Positions 1 to 12,939 of a stretch of DNA of 64,000 bases are shown here, in pieces. The stretch's first letter is position 1, and each line of letters starts with the position of its first letter. Source of the DNA: Acanthornis magna (lineage: Eukaryota > Chordata > Aves > Passeriformes > Acanthizidae); assembly GCA_036785705.1 (NCBI GenBank), contig JAWUZG010000001.1, forward strand, positions 9,238,001 to 9,302,000, in the 5' to 3' direction. Below the pieces are notes generated by a model. The model was not told the DNA's origin. It was given only the letters and a program-made list of their open reading frames with translations, and searched no databases. Both the position numbers and the translations under genes were made by a program.

Positions 1-1445
1 TCCAGGCTTAAAATTGTAGTTGTCAGAACAAGAGGTCACTTGAGTCATTACAATTTCCAGAAATGTGGCTTATGCCCTCAGAATTTTCTCTGGCAATGTT
101 TTTTGTAAATGAAACATATTCCATATCATCCTGTCTTTGCAAAACTTTAGAAGAGCTGACAAAGTGGGATAGAATGGCTGAAGGGTTTCTGCTTGGGTTT
201 TTTTGACTGCATAAACACTAGAACAATACATTCCTGGTTTGGCCACTTTTATGGCTGACTGCCTGCGCTTCTGGTAAAGAAACAGTTTAAATGAACCAAA
301 TTGTAAACTGATGCCCTATTGCAGTCATGGTGTCCGCATCACCCCATTAGAGAGGGCAAATCATTTTGAGTGGCCAGAGCTCCGCCTTGGAACCAAATTC
401 TTCACTGTAACTCCTTTGATGTTTGTAAACCTGACTTTTGCTTTCTTTAGTTTTTGCAAATTGCAGCTTGAGTTTTCACATGTATTTTTTCATGGTAGAA
501 ATTACATTTGTCTGTAAAAATCCAAACCCTTATCTGAATAGAGTCTTGGTCATCTAATACTATAAAATTAGAAACTGAAAGCTGAAATGACACATTCAAA
601 AATATATAGTCATTCTAATTAATATCAGAGGAAACAAAAAAATAATGAGATAGAATTCTCTAATTTTCCCCTTAAATCCTGATTTTATTCCCACAGTAAG
701 ATTAAGCCAATTTTCAAACATGCACCAATACTTTGCCCATAAGTATAATCTGTAAAGATGCATGTGGAATACAAATGTTAAAAACATGACATCAATTTTG
801 GTCCAAACCAAAACCAAATTATGTTCCAGTTTTGTACCAGAAAATCCCCAGCACAGGTCAAAAGGCACAACCAGCAACCAACAGAATAAAAGACTGAGAG
901 AAAGCTTTACTGCATCTAGCACACTGAAGCAGTAATAAAAAATACTAGCATAAAAAAACAGTAGAAAGTAAGCTACATTTATTCTCTAAATAGCAGGGAA
1001 AAAAGTGAATAGTATTTGTGGTTTTCAAATGCTCTCAAATGCTTCAGAAGATTGCAGAGCATTTAGGGGAAATCTTTCAAATTGCCAACTAAACTGATGG
1101 ACATCTTGTTTGTACATGTTACATTACCAAAATTGGGCATTACTATATTTAATGAGGTTTTGTGAAGTTTTTCACGTCTTACCAGTTTCAGACTAAACCA
1201 AACAGTCGTTTATTGAAATTGAAACATTTTCCAGTCAGTCTGGCCTAAAGAGAAGCCTTAAGTGACTTTAATTCTGGAATTGTTTCAATTAAAAAAGTTT
1301 AAAGATGCTATGCTACTTATGTTAATTTGTTTTTGCAGCACAGATTTTTTCCCAGCTTTTATATTATTAGTTTTATTTCCAAGATTTTAATATCTCCCTC
1401 TAATTCTTTTTTCATTTATTTTGTATTCTAGATGGGTTGTGAGAG

Positions 1446-1475
1446 TGTAATCCAGGTGGGAAAGGCTGGATTACA
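1446..1475. repeat. perfect 10-bp inverted repeat
   Basis: Arms TGTAATCCAG and CTGGATTACA are separated by 10 bases, in intergenic DNA. No flanking target duplication or transposon end was recognised. Confidence 0.9.
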
Positions 1476-1631
1476 GTGTTTAGAAAGTATGCTATAAAAT
1501 GTAACTCCTAGGAGCATCAACTATATCTTCATGGGGTAACAGCAGCTATATATTGAATCTAGTATCTGGGACAATCTGACACCATAAGCCCATTAATTTA
1601 CAACAAGATTCTCTTCTCTGCTAAATAAATT

Positions 1632-1647
1632 AAAAAAAAAAAAAAAA
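1632..1647 (+). repeat. poly(A) run after AATAAA
   Basis: Sixteen consecutive A residues begin eight bases after the start of an AATAAA-like hexamer (CTAAATAAATT precedes the run). This could be the tail of an old retroposed transcript or a simple A-rich microsatellite. No open frame or known element was recognised directly upstream. Confidence 0.5.
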
Positions 1648-3879
1648 GGAGATGCTTACTGTGGTCCTCACAGACCCTAATATACCTACTTCTTACTGCT
1701 CAAAGACACCCCATTTTAAGCAAAAATGATACATGCCTTACGTGAACACAGTAATCCTAAAATTTGCAGCTTTATCTTTCAGGTCCAGCAGTAATTTCTG
1801 TGTTTTCCTGCTTCTGAAACCTTTATACATCCAATTTGGGCCAATCCCAACAAACCTGTAAGAAAGAAACATGGGTCTCCCCATTTTATGAGCACAATTC
1901 ACCCTCACAGACCATTAAGCCTGATCTAGTTCACTAGCAGGCCCAACTCGTGGCTGTAGTAATTTTGCTCCTTGAGTTCATCGTTCTTACACATTCCTTG
2001 CTTTGTACCACTTTGTATTTGTAGTTACAAAGCACCTCAGGGTGGTGAGGTGGGGTGGGGGGCAGACAGTCCACTCTTTCCATTTTACTCCACTGACTAA
2101 ATGGTTTCACAAGGTTGGGTTCTTAGGTAACTCTAAAAGACTTGGATGTTTTCATTAGTCTTGTTTTGAAACTCTGCAGCTCCTACTGGAGAAGACCAGG
2201 CCTTCCACCTCACACTCATCCTCTTCAGTCATGGGGATGACTCTTACTTCACTGTTTGAAGGAGCCACATAGTTACTTCACATTTTGTGCATCCAGGACG
2301 CCTAAGTGAATTAATGGCATTTCACCTGAAAGGACCAGTCTGCTCTGATCAAACTGGTCTTCCAGGAACAACAGCGTTATTCAAAACACTCAGCTTCTCC
2401 TGGTTGTGACAGCTCCTATGGAAAGGTTGGTGAGAGGGCAGTCATTGCAGTAGGGCAGCAGCCCCAAGTACAATGAAAGCTGGCAGATACAAGTTACTTT
2501 TGGGGCATTTGCAGTCCCCTGAAACAGATGCACTCGCACTGCCCATTTGAAAGTGAAAATTGTACTGTGCACACCTGGTGAGCCCATTAGATGTGCTGGA
2601 CAAGTGTGGCTTTACAGACTGGCATGGCTGAAAATGAAGCACTGAGAGGAGGCCACAAATTAGTGCTCTGTGCTCTCCACAGATTGGGTGGTGACATCTT
2701 GGGGATCCCATCTTTAGATAAAAAGACATAGGATAAAAGGCTGAGATAAATTACTCATGAGCATTAGCTTCTTAGTCATGGGAGAAGTACAAAAAGCAAC
2801 CTACAACGGGTTAGATTTGCATGTTGTGCATTCATTCAGCATTCTCAGTGCATTTCTCAGTGGAAGGAACAGAGCCTGATCAGTGAGCTGGAAATGCAGC
2901 TCTGCAGGATACTGCCTGCCCTCCTCAGTGACTCTGATGATTACTTCATCAGCTTGTTTTATAGAGCAAATTTTCTACCCTCCACCTATATTTTAAGTAA
3001 GATTGCTCTTTTTCAAACTTTCCACAATTCAACAACTTCAAACCTTTCCAGAAATGACAAAAAGCAGAGCAGCAGTAGGCTGTATTACTTTCAACTGACT
3101 TCATTGCCTTTAGTTCAGGCAATCAGAGATGTTCTGATATTTAAAATAACCTATGAAGCTGACCTTTACTTCAGAACCAAAAATATTATTTCAGGATTTT
3201 GAGAGAGACTAATATTGATACAGGTTATGAACCAGCAATTAAAATGTAGAATAAAAAATAAGATTGTGGGTAATAAAAAAAATATAAAAAAAGGTGTTTT
3301 TTTACAGTAAAATATCAAGGTGTCCTTAAGGTACCTAAATAACTGCAACTTCCCTTCAGAGAGAAGTCACACAACAATCAGATAATTAGAATTAAGGTAT
3401 TTGGTGCACTTAGCTTCTAAGCAATTAAAACTGGTTTTTAAAGATGTATTTACATTTTTACGTAATTCTTTTCCCAGACTGAGAATACCACTCAAGGCTA
3501 TTATTCACGGAGTTGTTAAAACAAAACTGTGTAGAAACATTCACTCTGCACAATATGGGACATACAACTCATTAGCTAACCTCATTAGGCTCTCAGTCCA
3601 CAAAGCAGTATAGAGTATCTAATTTGAGGTCCTTAAGCAATTTAGAGTATGAAACTAAGCAAGCTACTTGTTCCCATAACCAAGAGCCACGGCCCCACTG
3701 TTTGTGTGCCCAGCACCACCCTGCACATTTCCCTACCCACAGTCCCCACTAGAAATGTGTGAACATGTAAAACCTACTGCAACTGACAGGCACTGCTGCT
3801 TTGTGTGGCCACTCTCTTCCTACTGGGCAAGGAGCAGATAAGAAAATGTGTTTGGCAAGTAGTGAACACAATCAATCAA

Positions 3880-4665
3880 TCCCAGCATGCTCTGAGTAGG
3901 AAAGGACCTTAATGACCACCTAGTCCAACCCTCCGCTATGGTCAGGGCCATCTTTTCCTGCCATGGGCAGAGAGGTTGTGCAAGGTCCCATCCAAACCTG
4001 AACACTTCCAGGGATTGGGTATCTACAACTTCACCTGTTCCAGCGTCACACCCACCCTCATCATAAAGCATTTCTTCCTTATAACCAATTTAATCTACTC
4101 CCTTGCAGTTTAAAACCATTGGCCTTTCTTCTGTCACCTCAGGTCTCAGTAAAAAATCATTCTCCATTTTTCATGTAAACCACCTTTAAGTAAAGAAAAG
4201 CCACATTAAAGTCTTCCTGAAGTCCTCTCTTCTCCAGGCTGGGCAACTCCAACTCTCTCAGCCTGTCCTCATAGGAGAGGTGCTCCAATCTCTGATGATT
4301 TTTGTGACCCTCTTCTGACACCGCTCCAACAGGTCTGTTTCTTTCCTGTGCAGAAGACTCCAGACCTGGACACAGAACTCCAGGTGGGGTCTCATGAGAA
4401 CAGAGCAAGAGGGGCAGAATCACTCCCTCTCCCTGCTGCCCACACTGCTTTGGATTCAGCCCACAGGACACAATTGGCTTTGTGGGCAGAGACAATTGGC
4501 TTTGTGGGCACATTGCCAGGCCATGCCCAGCTCTCATCCACCAGCACCCTCAAGTCCTTCTCGGCAGGGCTGCTCTCAATCCCTTCATCCACCACCATGT
4601 ATTGGTACTGGGGACTGTCCCAATCCACGTGGAGGACCTTGCTCATGGCCTTGTTGAACCTCATG
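3880..4665 (-). mobile_element. CR1 LINE 3' portion, antisense
   Basis: The + strand reads as the reverse complement of a CR1 element. Near the left end is the antisense of the 3' end (AGGAAAGGACCTTAATGACC, then the stretch about the lesion of 'TAGTCCAACC'). Further right is the antisense of the end of ORF2. On the - strand, 4664-4392 reads as the CR1 ORF2 C-terminal region, with MRFNKA, SSPAEKDL and VLVDE motifs of the family. The copy is 5'-truncated, as is usual for CR1, and carries stops. A 22-bp unit (4470-4491) is repeated directly after itself up to about 4510, a local duplication absent from ordinary CR1. It is not expected to be mobile. Confidence 0.9.
4470..4511. repeat. 22-bp tandem duplication inside CR1
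   Basis: The unit starting ACAATTGGCTTTGTGGGCA occurs at 4470 and again at 4492, in direct contact. The copies are identical over about 19-20 bases. It lies in the ORF2/3'UTR part of the antisense CR1 copy and looks like a replication-slippage duplication after insertion. Confidence 0.85.
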
Positions 4666-7420
4666 GATTCATCTTGCTCTCCTGAAGTCTTCTGAATGAT
4701 ATTGCCAAGTACAGACTGTTACTACAGCAATTCAAATGTCCCTACCAGTCTGCTGTCCCAGACAGCTGCTTCCTGCCCTAGGGCTGAAGCTAAAAGCTGT
4801 GTGTGAGCTACAATTGATAATTAACATTAGATGGCTCTTGTGCATTTGAAAAGGAAACCACTCATTTACATGTCTTTGAAAGGACACTTACAGAAAATAA
4901 AGTATAAAATGGAAATTAGAAGGCCTAGGTGAGAATTTGACAAACAAATAGTCATTGATGTAAGAAAAATTAAAGGGAACTTTATTACAATATTAAAGAT
5001 GCAAATTATGGACCAATGGCATCCCCAAGAAAATAACAATTACAAAGAATAAAGCCTCTGTATGCCTTTTCAAACATGAGTCTCAGAAAAACACCAAGAA
5101 GGATAATAAGGATGATAAGAGGTAGGGCATAGATTTTACATGAAAAGATATTAAATACACTCCTCATCTTGGAATAAGGAAAATGTGATAAATTTTCCTG
5201 AGTGGAGGATGATCATGCACTACTTTTCTTAACTTAAAAGCTAGAGTACACCACATAAAATTATCAGGCAGGAGAATTAAATAGACAGATGTACTTTTTC
5301 CCATTTATTAAATAATTAAACTAATTATCGTAGGAATTTTTGGATGCCAAAAAATAAATTAGTATATTCCAGATTGTCTTGATTCCTTAATTTTATAATC
5401 TGGAAAAGTTGCAAAAGAAGGAAAAAAACTTTTATGTTTTTATATATGCTTTCTCTTAGCATCTATTACTGGTCACTGTCAGAGACAAGATGTTATTTAA
5501 AGGGACCTTTGATCTGACCAGCTTAGTTAGTCTGAAGTTTCATGCAAAACAAATAATCACCCCTGTTTAGCTTTTTTTTCCTCAGCAGAGAACATTGATT
5601 ACAATAATATTTTTCTTGTAATAAAAATACAAAAACAGCAGAAGGATTACAGAGGAAATTACATAGATACTATAAACTGATAAATTTAAAATAAAACACA
5701 GGCAGGATACATCCAACACTGCAAGAATGAGAAAGTTCATGGGCTAACATACAAACCTTCTCATTTAAATCATTTAACTATCTAATAGTACTTTAAGTCA
5801 GTATCATGCATATATATCCACAAAAATAAGATTAAAAAAGATTTCTAGGAATTATAAGATAAGAATCTTTATCACTAGGTCAAGTGGTTGACACACTCTC
5901 TAATGACAGACTTGTGAAAGGCCTAACCATGACCTTGACAGGCCAAACACCTCTGCCCATGCAAAGGAAAACCACACTCCTGAGTGTCCTGACAAAATGG
6001 AAAAACAAGCGCATACACCTTACTTCTGGGTTTTAAAGAAGGCTTTTCAAAGGCCCTCCTCAGGAGACATTCTGAGGAAAAGTTACAGGAATGATCCAGA
6101 GCATAGAAAGCGGTTTCTCTGAAGAAAAATTTAAAAGATTAATTGTGATTGACTTAGGAAAGAGCACAGAAGACTAAAAAGTGCTACAGGAAAGATGAAG
6201 CAGGAGTTCAAAATGAATTCAAAGCAATTAAATGATGGCAGTTTCTTAAATAATTCTCTTACTTCTCACTTACTTCTCATGTACCCTGTAATTAGACTGT
6301 GGATTAAAAAGGTCATTGAGCCTAAAAGTTAAAAAGGAATTAAACATTGCTATTGATTTTGAGAATATGTATAGTTCTAATTAATCTGAATACCCGGGAA
6401 TATAAAATGTCAGACTTTGAGGCATAAGTCAGTCTCTGACTGTCAGAGATCAGAATGAAACCTAACATCCAAGACAGGTGCATAGCACCTTTATTTGACA
6501 ACCACAGGGCTACTTGCACCTTTCTCAGAAGCATTCGGAACTGAGCATTTCTGAAGGTGCAACAATGCATCCATATGCAATTTTTAAGTAAATTTCTGGT
6601 TTCCGTACTCCTGCTGTGACAAGAGCAATTAATAGTGCTGTGGGAAGAAGTAGAATCAAGCCCAGTTGCAGCATTCCTCAGTTTTGGACTGAAGTAATTT
6701 GTAGTGGAATGAGGAATCAATAGCCCAAAACGAGAGAAAGAGGAAAACAAAAGGTGGCTTTTGGTTAGACCCCAGGGCAGATGGGCAGCTGTAAAGAAGT
6801 CAGATATGGTCATTTCAACGCTTGTGTTTGCTGGCTGGGGTTAAAGGAGAGGAGTGTGCAGAGGAAAAGATGGAAGAGGAGGCTGGCCAGTATGGGAACT
6901 TGGCTTGTGGGGAACTTGGCACAGATCTCTATGGCAGCCTGTCCTGTAGGGAATGGAGGGAGCAGGGAGACCTTAGGAAAAGAGAAATGACAAGGCAAGA
7001 AGATTGCTGCTTGTAGAACATTAGGGTCAATGGGCATTAAACATGAGGGCTACAAGAAGGAGGTGGAATGAATAAAAGTGCTGAACCCAGATCTAATGGT
7101 AGTGTTTATCACATGGAGCCTTCATACAAATGGTAAACAAATAAATCCCCTTGTAGATACTGTCTGTAAGTATTGACCAAGGTGATAAGAAATGTCTTGG
7201 GGTCCAGTAACAGAACTGTCTCCTGATCCCAGTGATGGAATAGTCAGGCCAAACATGGTCTGCTTTCTACCATGTCTGGGCCTGACCTTCCAAGGGAATA
7301 ACAGCTGAGTCTCAGCTTCCAACATGGTTGATAAGTGACAATTCCTTTGTGCCTGTATCCCTGCTGGTTGTGGGTCTTCAGAAGCAAGGAAAGATGTACG
7401 TCTCCAGGACTGGGATGGTG
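4666..7420. other. intergenic DNA, no gene seen
   Basis: AT-rich sequence without convincing coding signal. The longest open frame (157 codons, - strand, 6340-6813) has irregular composition, no known domain and no exon-like boundaries, so I treat it as chance. Nothing else was identified. Confidence 0.55.
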
Positions 7421-7429
7421 GAACAAGGT

Positions 7430-7894
7430 TAACTGGCAACACAGACAGATAAAGTCAAATGCTGATAAATGTGCAACAGTGCTGACTGGAGGGAATTCCT
7501 TCAAATACTCATAAGGACAATGGATTCCACCTTTACTGTACCCACTCAAGAAAAAGGCCTAGACATCTTAGGAGACAGCTGACTGGAGACATGTGTTCAT
7601 TGCACACTTGTATTCAAATGAATTAACAAAATATAGGACCTACAGAAGACCACCATATAATACACTGATGATTCACGATGTAGTGAAGTGTCTCACCATG
7701 CGCAACAAAATATAGGAAAATAAGTGATGCAAATATGAATGAAAGAAACAATGGGGACTTATAAAAGCATTTAAGAATTTTTACTATTCCACTTTAAAGT
7801 GGAAAATACAAAAATAAAGAGATGTGTAACACAATATGTGCTGTAAAGAAGACACAACAAATACACATAACTAGAATTTTTATAACTGGAAGAG
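7430..7894 (+). mobile_element. old CR1 fragment, ORF2 end region (degraded)
   Basis: Around 7455-7570 the sequence resembles the stretch of old CR1 elements just after the reverse transcriptase: GATAAATG followed by a gap, then ACAATGGATTC and ACCCACTCAAGAAA. The rest up to 7894 is too diverged to align by eye. It has the same orientation as, and leads into, the CR1 3' end at 7895-8151, so both may be one ancient insertion. The boundaries are approximate. Confidence 0.45.
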
Positions 7895-8151
7895 TCATTA
7901 GATTGCATATTAGGGAAGAGTCAGTTAAGTTTGATACTAGGAAAAATTTCACTAAAAGGGTGGTCAGGCATTGGAGCAAGCTGCCCAGGAAAGGGGTGGA
8001 ATCACCGCCCCTGGAAGTGCCCAAAAATTGTGTGGATGTGGGACTTGAGGATATGGTTTAGTAGCGAACACAGTGGTGCAAGATTAATGGTTGGGCTCAA
8101 TGATTTTAGAGGTCTTTTGCAACCTTAGAGATTCTCTGATTCTGGGATTCT
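7895..8151 (+). mobile_element. CR1 LINE 3' end, sense
   Basis: This is a clear CR1 3' end in + orientation. It shows TTAGATTGCATATTAGG and GGTGGTCAGGCATTGGAGCA, then a segment matching CTGCCCAGGAAAGGGGTGGA, then GGTTGGGCTCAATGATTTTA and GAGGTCTTTTGCAACCTTAG. It closes with degenerate copies of the terminal octamer (ATTCTCTGATTCTGGGATTC, about 8131-8150). Many differences from the family consensus suggest an old copy. It is non-coding here. Confidence 0.92.
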
Positions 8152-11100
8152 AAATAAATGAACAGACTGCTAACAGTAATTTTTTAAAGTATAGACAAAA
8201 CCTCCTGTTACCCAGATCCACTACTGACAATACATTATCTTCTAAAATGTAGCATCCCACATCATAATGAAAAATAGAAAACTATTAGGAGCACCAACAC
8301 TAGTTAGAAGGGTTTTCAGAAAAAAGACGCAAAAATACAGAAAAAAGATTGCCATTGTCATACTAGTGCTAGTGCAATCACCTAACACTGCAATGATATT
8401 ATACTTAGAAACTGCTATATCTTCCTGAGAAAAATCAATTACTTTTAGTAATAATTTTTATGTTTGAGGAATCTTGTGACTGCTTTCTTCTAAAAATACA
8501 TGCACTCTCTTCCAAAATGAGAATTTAATGCTTTCATTTGTAGCTGTACACACCTAATGTAATTACACTCAGTTTATTGTTACAGTACTGGAAGCAGAAT
8601 TTAGCAGCATATTTCCCCCTTATTTTTGTACTTACAACCTTGTAAAAATAACACATGCATCTCAGGAATTGATTCTTTGACATTTACCAAGTCCCACTGA
8701 GCTGGGAACCAAGCCTGCAAAATCATACCCATGAGAATATGCTCCCCAAGTCAGGTCAGCGAATAAAAGCTCCTCACATGAGTAAGGCTACAAGAATAGA
8801 TTACAGGAGGTCAAGGTCAGTGGTGAGTTTTGGCTGAGTCAGGGTTGGAGGATAAGGCCCCTATGAATCCTATAAATAGTTCATTGTTAAAAGAGGTCAG
8901 ACCTAATTCTGGAAGTATTTTGGAAGAAGAAACCACTGCGTGACTGATGACGTACACCTACCCAAGCCTCTCTGCTTATTAATGTGACATTTGTTTGGAA
9001 CCAACATATAATAAATAAAAGATATTTTTAGGATCTGCCAGGGAAATGTATTCAGCTTTTCAGAGAATTATTTGAGTATATTAGAAGTGTTGCACAGTAT
9101 CAAACAAATGGCTGTTAGAGTATACAAATAAGGTATTAAAAAGCAGTGGTTTCTCTTGATGCTGATGGAAACAGAAAAGCAGGCCAAGGAGGCTAAAAGT
9201 CAGATTTACTCACCTGACTTGGATCAGCTAAAAGCTCACGCCTAGGCTCCTTTTATTGTAGGTTGAGGGAAGCAGGTGCCTCCACTGACCATTAAGGCTG
9301 TGATTTGGCAGAAACTTACACTGACCTAACTGAGCACCAACATCAGGAAAAGTGGTTTCCCCAAGGCTTTTTGCCCAGAATAAGTGGTTTATTCCCAGTT
9401 CTGTAGAGTAACTTCATTTTTGTTGACATAAGGGTTCAGTAACCTTGACAGATAGCTGACATTACTTAAACCATCCTCTCCCACCTCCTTCTTTCTCCCC
9501 TCAAGGTTATACTTCAGTTGGATCAGTTCTCTGGTCTGGAAACTACGCCAGCATGGCTGGGCAAAGGATCAGAGCAATGCTGGGCAAAAATGACTGCTTC
9601 TTTCAACTTGAAAGTCAGAGAAAGGCATTTGGCAAAGGGTATGAATGAGCCATGTGGGACTAACTTCACTGCTACCAATACAGGGAGGTCTTCTATTCTG
9701 TCCCACTCCCTGCTGCCAGCTGCACAAAACCAACACTTCCCTTTGCAATGGCTGTGGACTTGTAAAAGCCCTCTGTGACTGGAGACACTTTCACAACCTG
9801 GTAGAAAATTAAACCATTGAAAAAAAAAGTATTAGTGTGTTAGCCAGTACAGCTGGATCACAGAGGTGTTAGATAGACAGCAGAGCTGACAAACGAAGAG
9901 GCTAAGTGACCTGGGGATGAGTAAGGGAGAAGAAAAAGAGGAGGGAATGAAGTCTGGGTCCATCCTTTCAGCAGTCATGAGCTGTTAGGTCAGCTGCTCA
10001 TCAAACTACACCCTCAGGGCCCCCTTCCATATTACCTTGGATGTGATCTAATTGGAGGCAGGTATGGGAAGGGACAGTCCCACTTTCCGCCAGGCCTTCA
10101 GCTGCGCATTCCCAACAGGCATGACAGAAGAAGTGAAGGGACAGGAGAACCAGCATCCACAGTCCAATAAAATGCACCTTAAATTAACTGCTACAACCAA
10201 GTGGTATAAATTACCCTCTAGAGTTCTCATATTTCCTCATTAACTAGAAAAAGCCTAGACAAAAAACTCACACTAGAACCTTATTTTCAAAGTGTCTGAA
10301 GCTCAGTGAGACAAAATTCAGACTGATGTGTTCATCCTGCTCTGTCCCTGTCTATAGTGCTGCACCCTTATATTCTGAAGCAATGCATTTGTGCTAAATA
10401 TTTCTTTCATTTTACAATAAAAATAATAATGGAAAGACATCTAAAATGAAAGAGATTGGAACCGATCTGTTGATATACGTATTATTATACCAATTCCTAA
10501 GAGTTGCAACTCTGTTGCAAAGTATTGACACTGTCCTCTTGCAATTCAAAATTAAGTCAAAACTGAAAGATCACAAAGGAAGAAAGGGCAAGTTTCTAAA
10601 CCCTACTGATAAGTCCCAGTCAGGCTGGAGCTGGAAGAATAAACATAGAGCCAAGAGCTCCTCCAACAGCTGTTGAGACAGTGTGTGCTCACAGGGCTTT
10701 CATCAGCGCTAGCAGGGGTTAGTCTGTGGAAAGAACAAAAGAGCCTCAGAGCCTGGGCCATGGAGGGAGTAGCAGCGGAAACAAAAAGGCCACTTGGATG
10801 ACAGTCAGAGACTTCCCTAAGTCCCATTCTCTTCCCCTCCCTCACTTTGAGGAATACCTTAACTGTTTCAGGAGCCTCGTTGACTCGTGTTACCGGCTTG
10901 AGCATGTCACGGACTTCAATGAAGCTATTTAAAAGAAGGTGCTGTTCAACATGAGCATGAATACCAAATGATTTTTTTTCATTAGCAGTTGAAAGACTAT
11001 TTCCTATGATGAATTATTAAACAAAGCATACAAAAGCACCTCCATGAAGCACGGGCTTCCATAACGGATGCTGACTGATTTCAGTGAAATAACTCTGAGT

Positions 11101-12923
11101 TATGTTGATATTCTGTGATTAAAGAGACTAAAAAAAGGTATTCTCACACATTGAAATAAAGGTATTTTATTTTACCAACTCTGAATCGCACACTTTACTA
11201 CTAAAATATTGATTTCAAACTGCATCTTATTTGTGTTGCCAGGAGGATTTAGCAAACACATTAAGCACCAATTGAGGAAGAAAATTTATGTGTATTTTTT
11301 GTGTTTGACTGGATGAAAACATTCTTCAAGGAAACAACTGTCTAGACACGATGACAATAAACCCTCTATTACTGGAATGGAGGGAAAAGAGGTTGCCCTC
11401 AGTAAGCATTATTTCCCAAAAAAGTCATGAACTGTTTACCAGGCTGTCATGTGCTTAAATAATTATTTCAGATATTCATTCTTCGTAAGAAGTCTTATGC
11501 ATAATTTCCCAATGTGGAACACATCGATGGTTTATGACTCTGTATGTTTTTTTCCATGAACAAAGCTTTGTTCTGTTGAGAGAGCTGAAAGGTACCTTAC
11601 ACCCAACACTGCTGTGTCAGGGGGCAATGCTTCATCAGCCCCACACTTGTGTCATGGTATAATTTTGTAATTCTTGACATATGAACTGCATGAAAAGGGA
11701 TTATAGGCACATAGGAAATTAGCACAGAAATTGTTATTAACAGTAAAATAATGCCGATGATGGTTACAATGCAATCAGTAGGGCCACTACTGAGCTAATG
11801 ATTTCCTTGTGGTCAAGACTCATTCCAGATAAAAATTCAAGGGAGATCCTCCCGTTACTAAGGCAGGAACAGATATCTGATTAAAAAGAAAACAGAAAAA
11901 TTTAATTTGTCCTTTTTTTAAATGAGAGCTTTAGTTTCACATGCCACTAATGGAAGTTGCTCCATTGGGATCAGCTCCTGTGCCCGCACAGCTTCAGGCT
12001 GGAACTAAAAGCCAAAATTAACTGAGTCAGATAATCAGAAAAGGAACCTGAGTATAAATTGAGAGCAAAATTTATAGTTTGGTTTCTTGATGCAAGCAAA
12101 AGTGACAAGTAGGTTATAACATTAATTTCACCTGACAGAGATAAGAAATTGGGTTGTTTCTTTAAACCTAGAGCTTTTTTCTCCATCTAGCAAAGTTGTA
12201 AGATGTTATCAAGAATACATCAGTTTCTGTCTTAACTCAAAGATTGCTGAAGAAAGTCTAAGGGTTTTTTGATGCTTATGGCTTTTGCATCAACTTTTTA
12301 ATTTTTTTGTGTCAGGTTTAAGGTAGCCTGATACACTGTCCTGAGTTATTATTTGAAGAACTCTGAATGAATAAGCTTTGTGGTTTCTGTGCTTCTAGGA
12401 ATTCAACCTGGAGCTGTGGGCCTGTAGATACAGCTTCTGATGGGCATAGCCAGACTGAGGGCTCAAGGAATACAGAGTTTTACATAATCAGCTCTAAAAC
12501 TGCGAATTAGTTTTTACAGCTATGAAGGAATTAGGTATCAAAGGCAGAAGTGAGAAAAACCCCAAAAAACAACAGATAAAAATGGGAACATGGGAAGAGA
12601 AAGAAGAAACACCATTTCACTCCAGTGTCTTAGGTGCTACTGAGCTGACAGTAGCTGTTGCAAACACTTAGTGGTAGTAGGAGAAAGAGCAGCAGTGTAT
12701 TAAGTTTTCTTCATGGTATTACAAATTCTTATGTGAGACCACTCACTTATTCCTTAAAAGTAGGACTGTAAAGGCCCAAGTCTGTGATTGTCTGTTTTTA
12801 TTCAAAGATGGTCTACCTTGTACACTTTGATAAGTAGGCACTTCGTTAAAGGCAAATCTTAACGCTGATATCAATTGTCAATGTTCTGTGATGTTTCCCA
12901 TGATAATTTAAAATTAATCAATT

Positions 12924-12939
12924 AAAATTGATCAATTTT
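12924..12939. repeat. 16-bp perfect palindrome
   Basis: AAAATTGATCAATTTT reads the same on both strands, within an AT-rich stretch that also repeats AATCAATTAAAATT. It could be a cruciform or a homeodomain-type site, but chance is also plausible in such AT-rich DNA. Confidence 0.9.

Larger units (their letters stand above)
1..3879. other. intergenic DNA, no gene seen
   Basis: AT-rich non-coding sequence. Open frames here are short, overlap on both strands, and resemble no protein I know. Small features inside it are a 10-bp perfect inverted repeat (1446-1475), a run of 16 A directly after an AATAAA-like site (1632-1647) and a G-rich tract (about 2041-2062). From mammalian synteny, PTPN12 would be expected beyond the left edge, transcribed away from GSAP, but none of its exons are recognisable here. 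Confidence 0.6.

Noticed and set aside
6340..6813. 157-codon minus-strand open frame
   Set aside because: No recognisable domain, mixed composition and no supporting splice or promoter context in a gene-poor region. Chance length is possible in 64 kb read in six frames.
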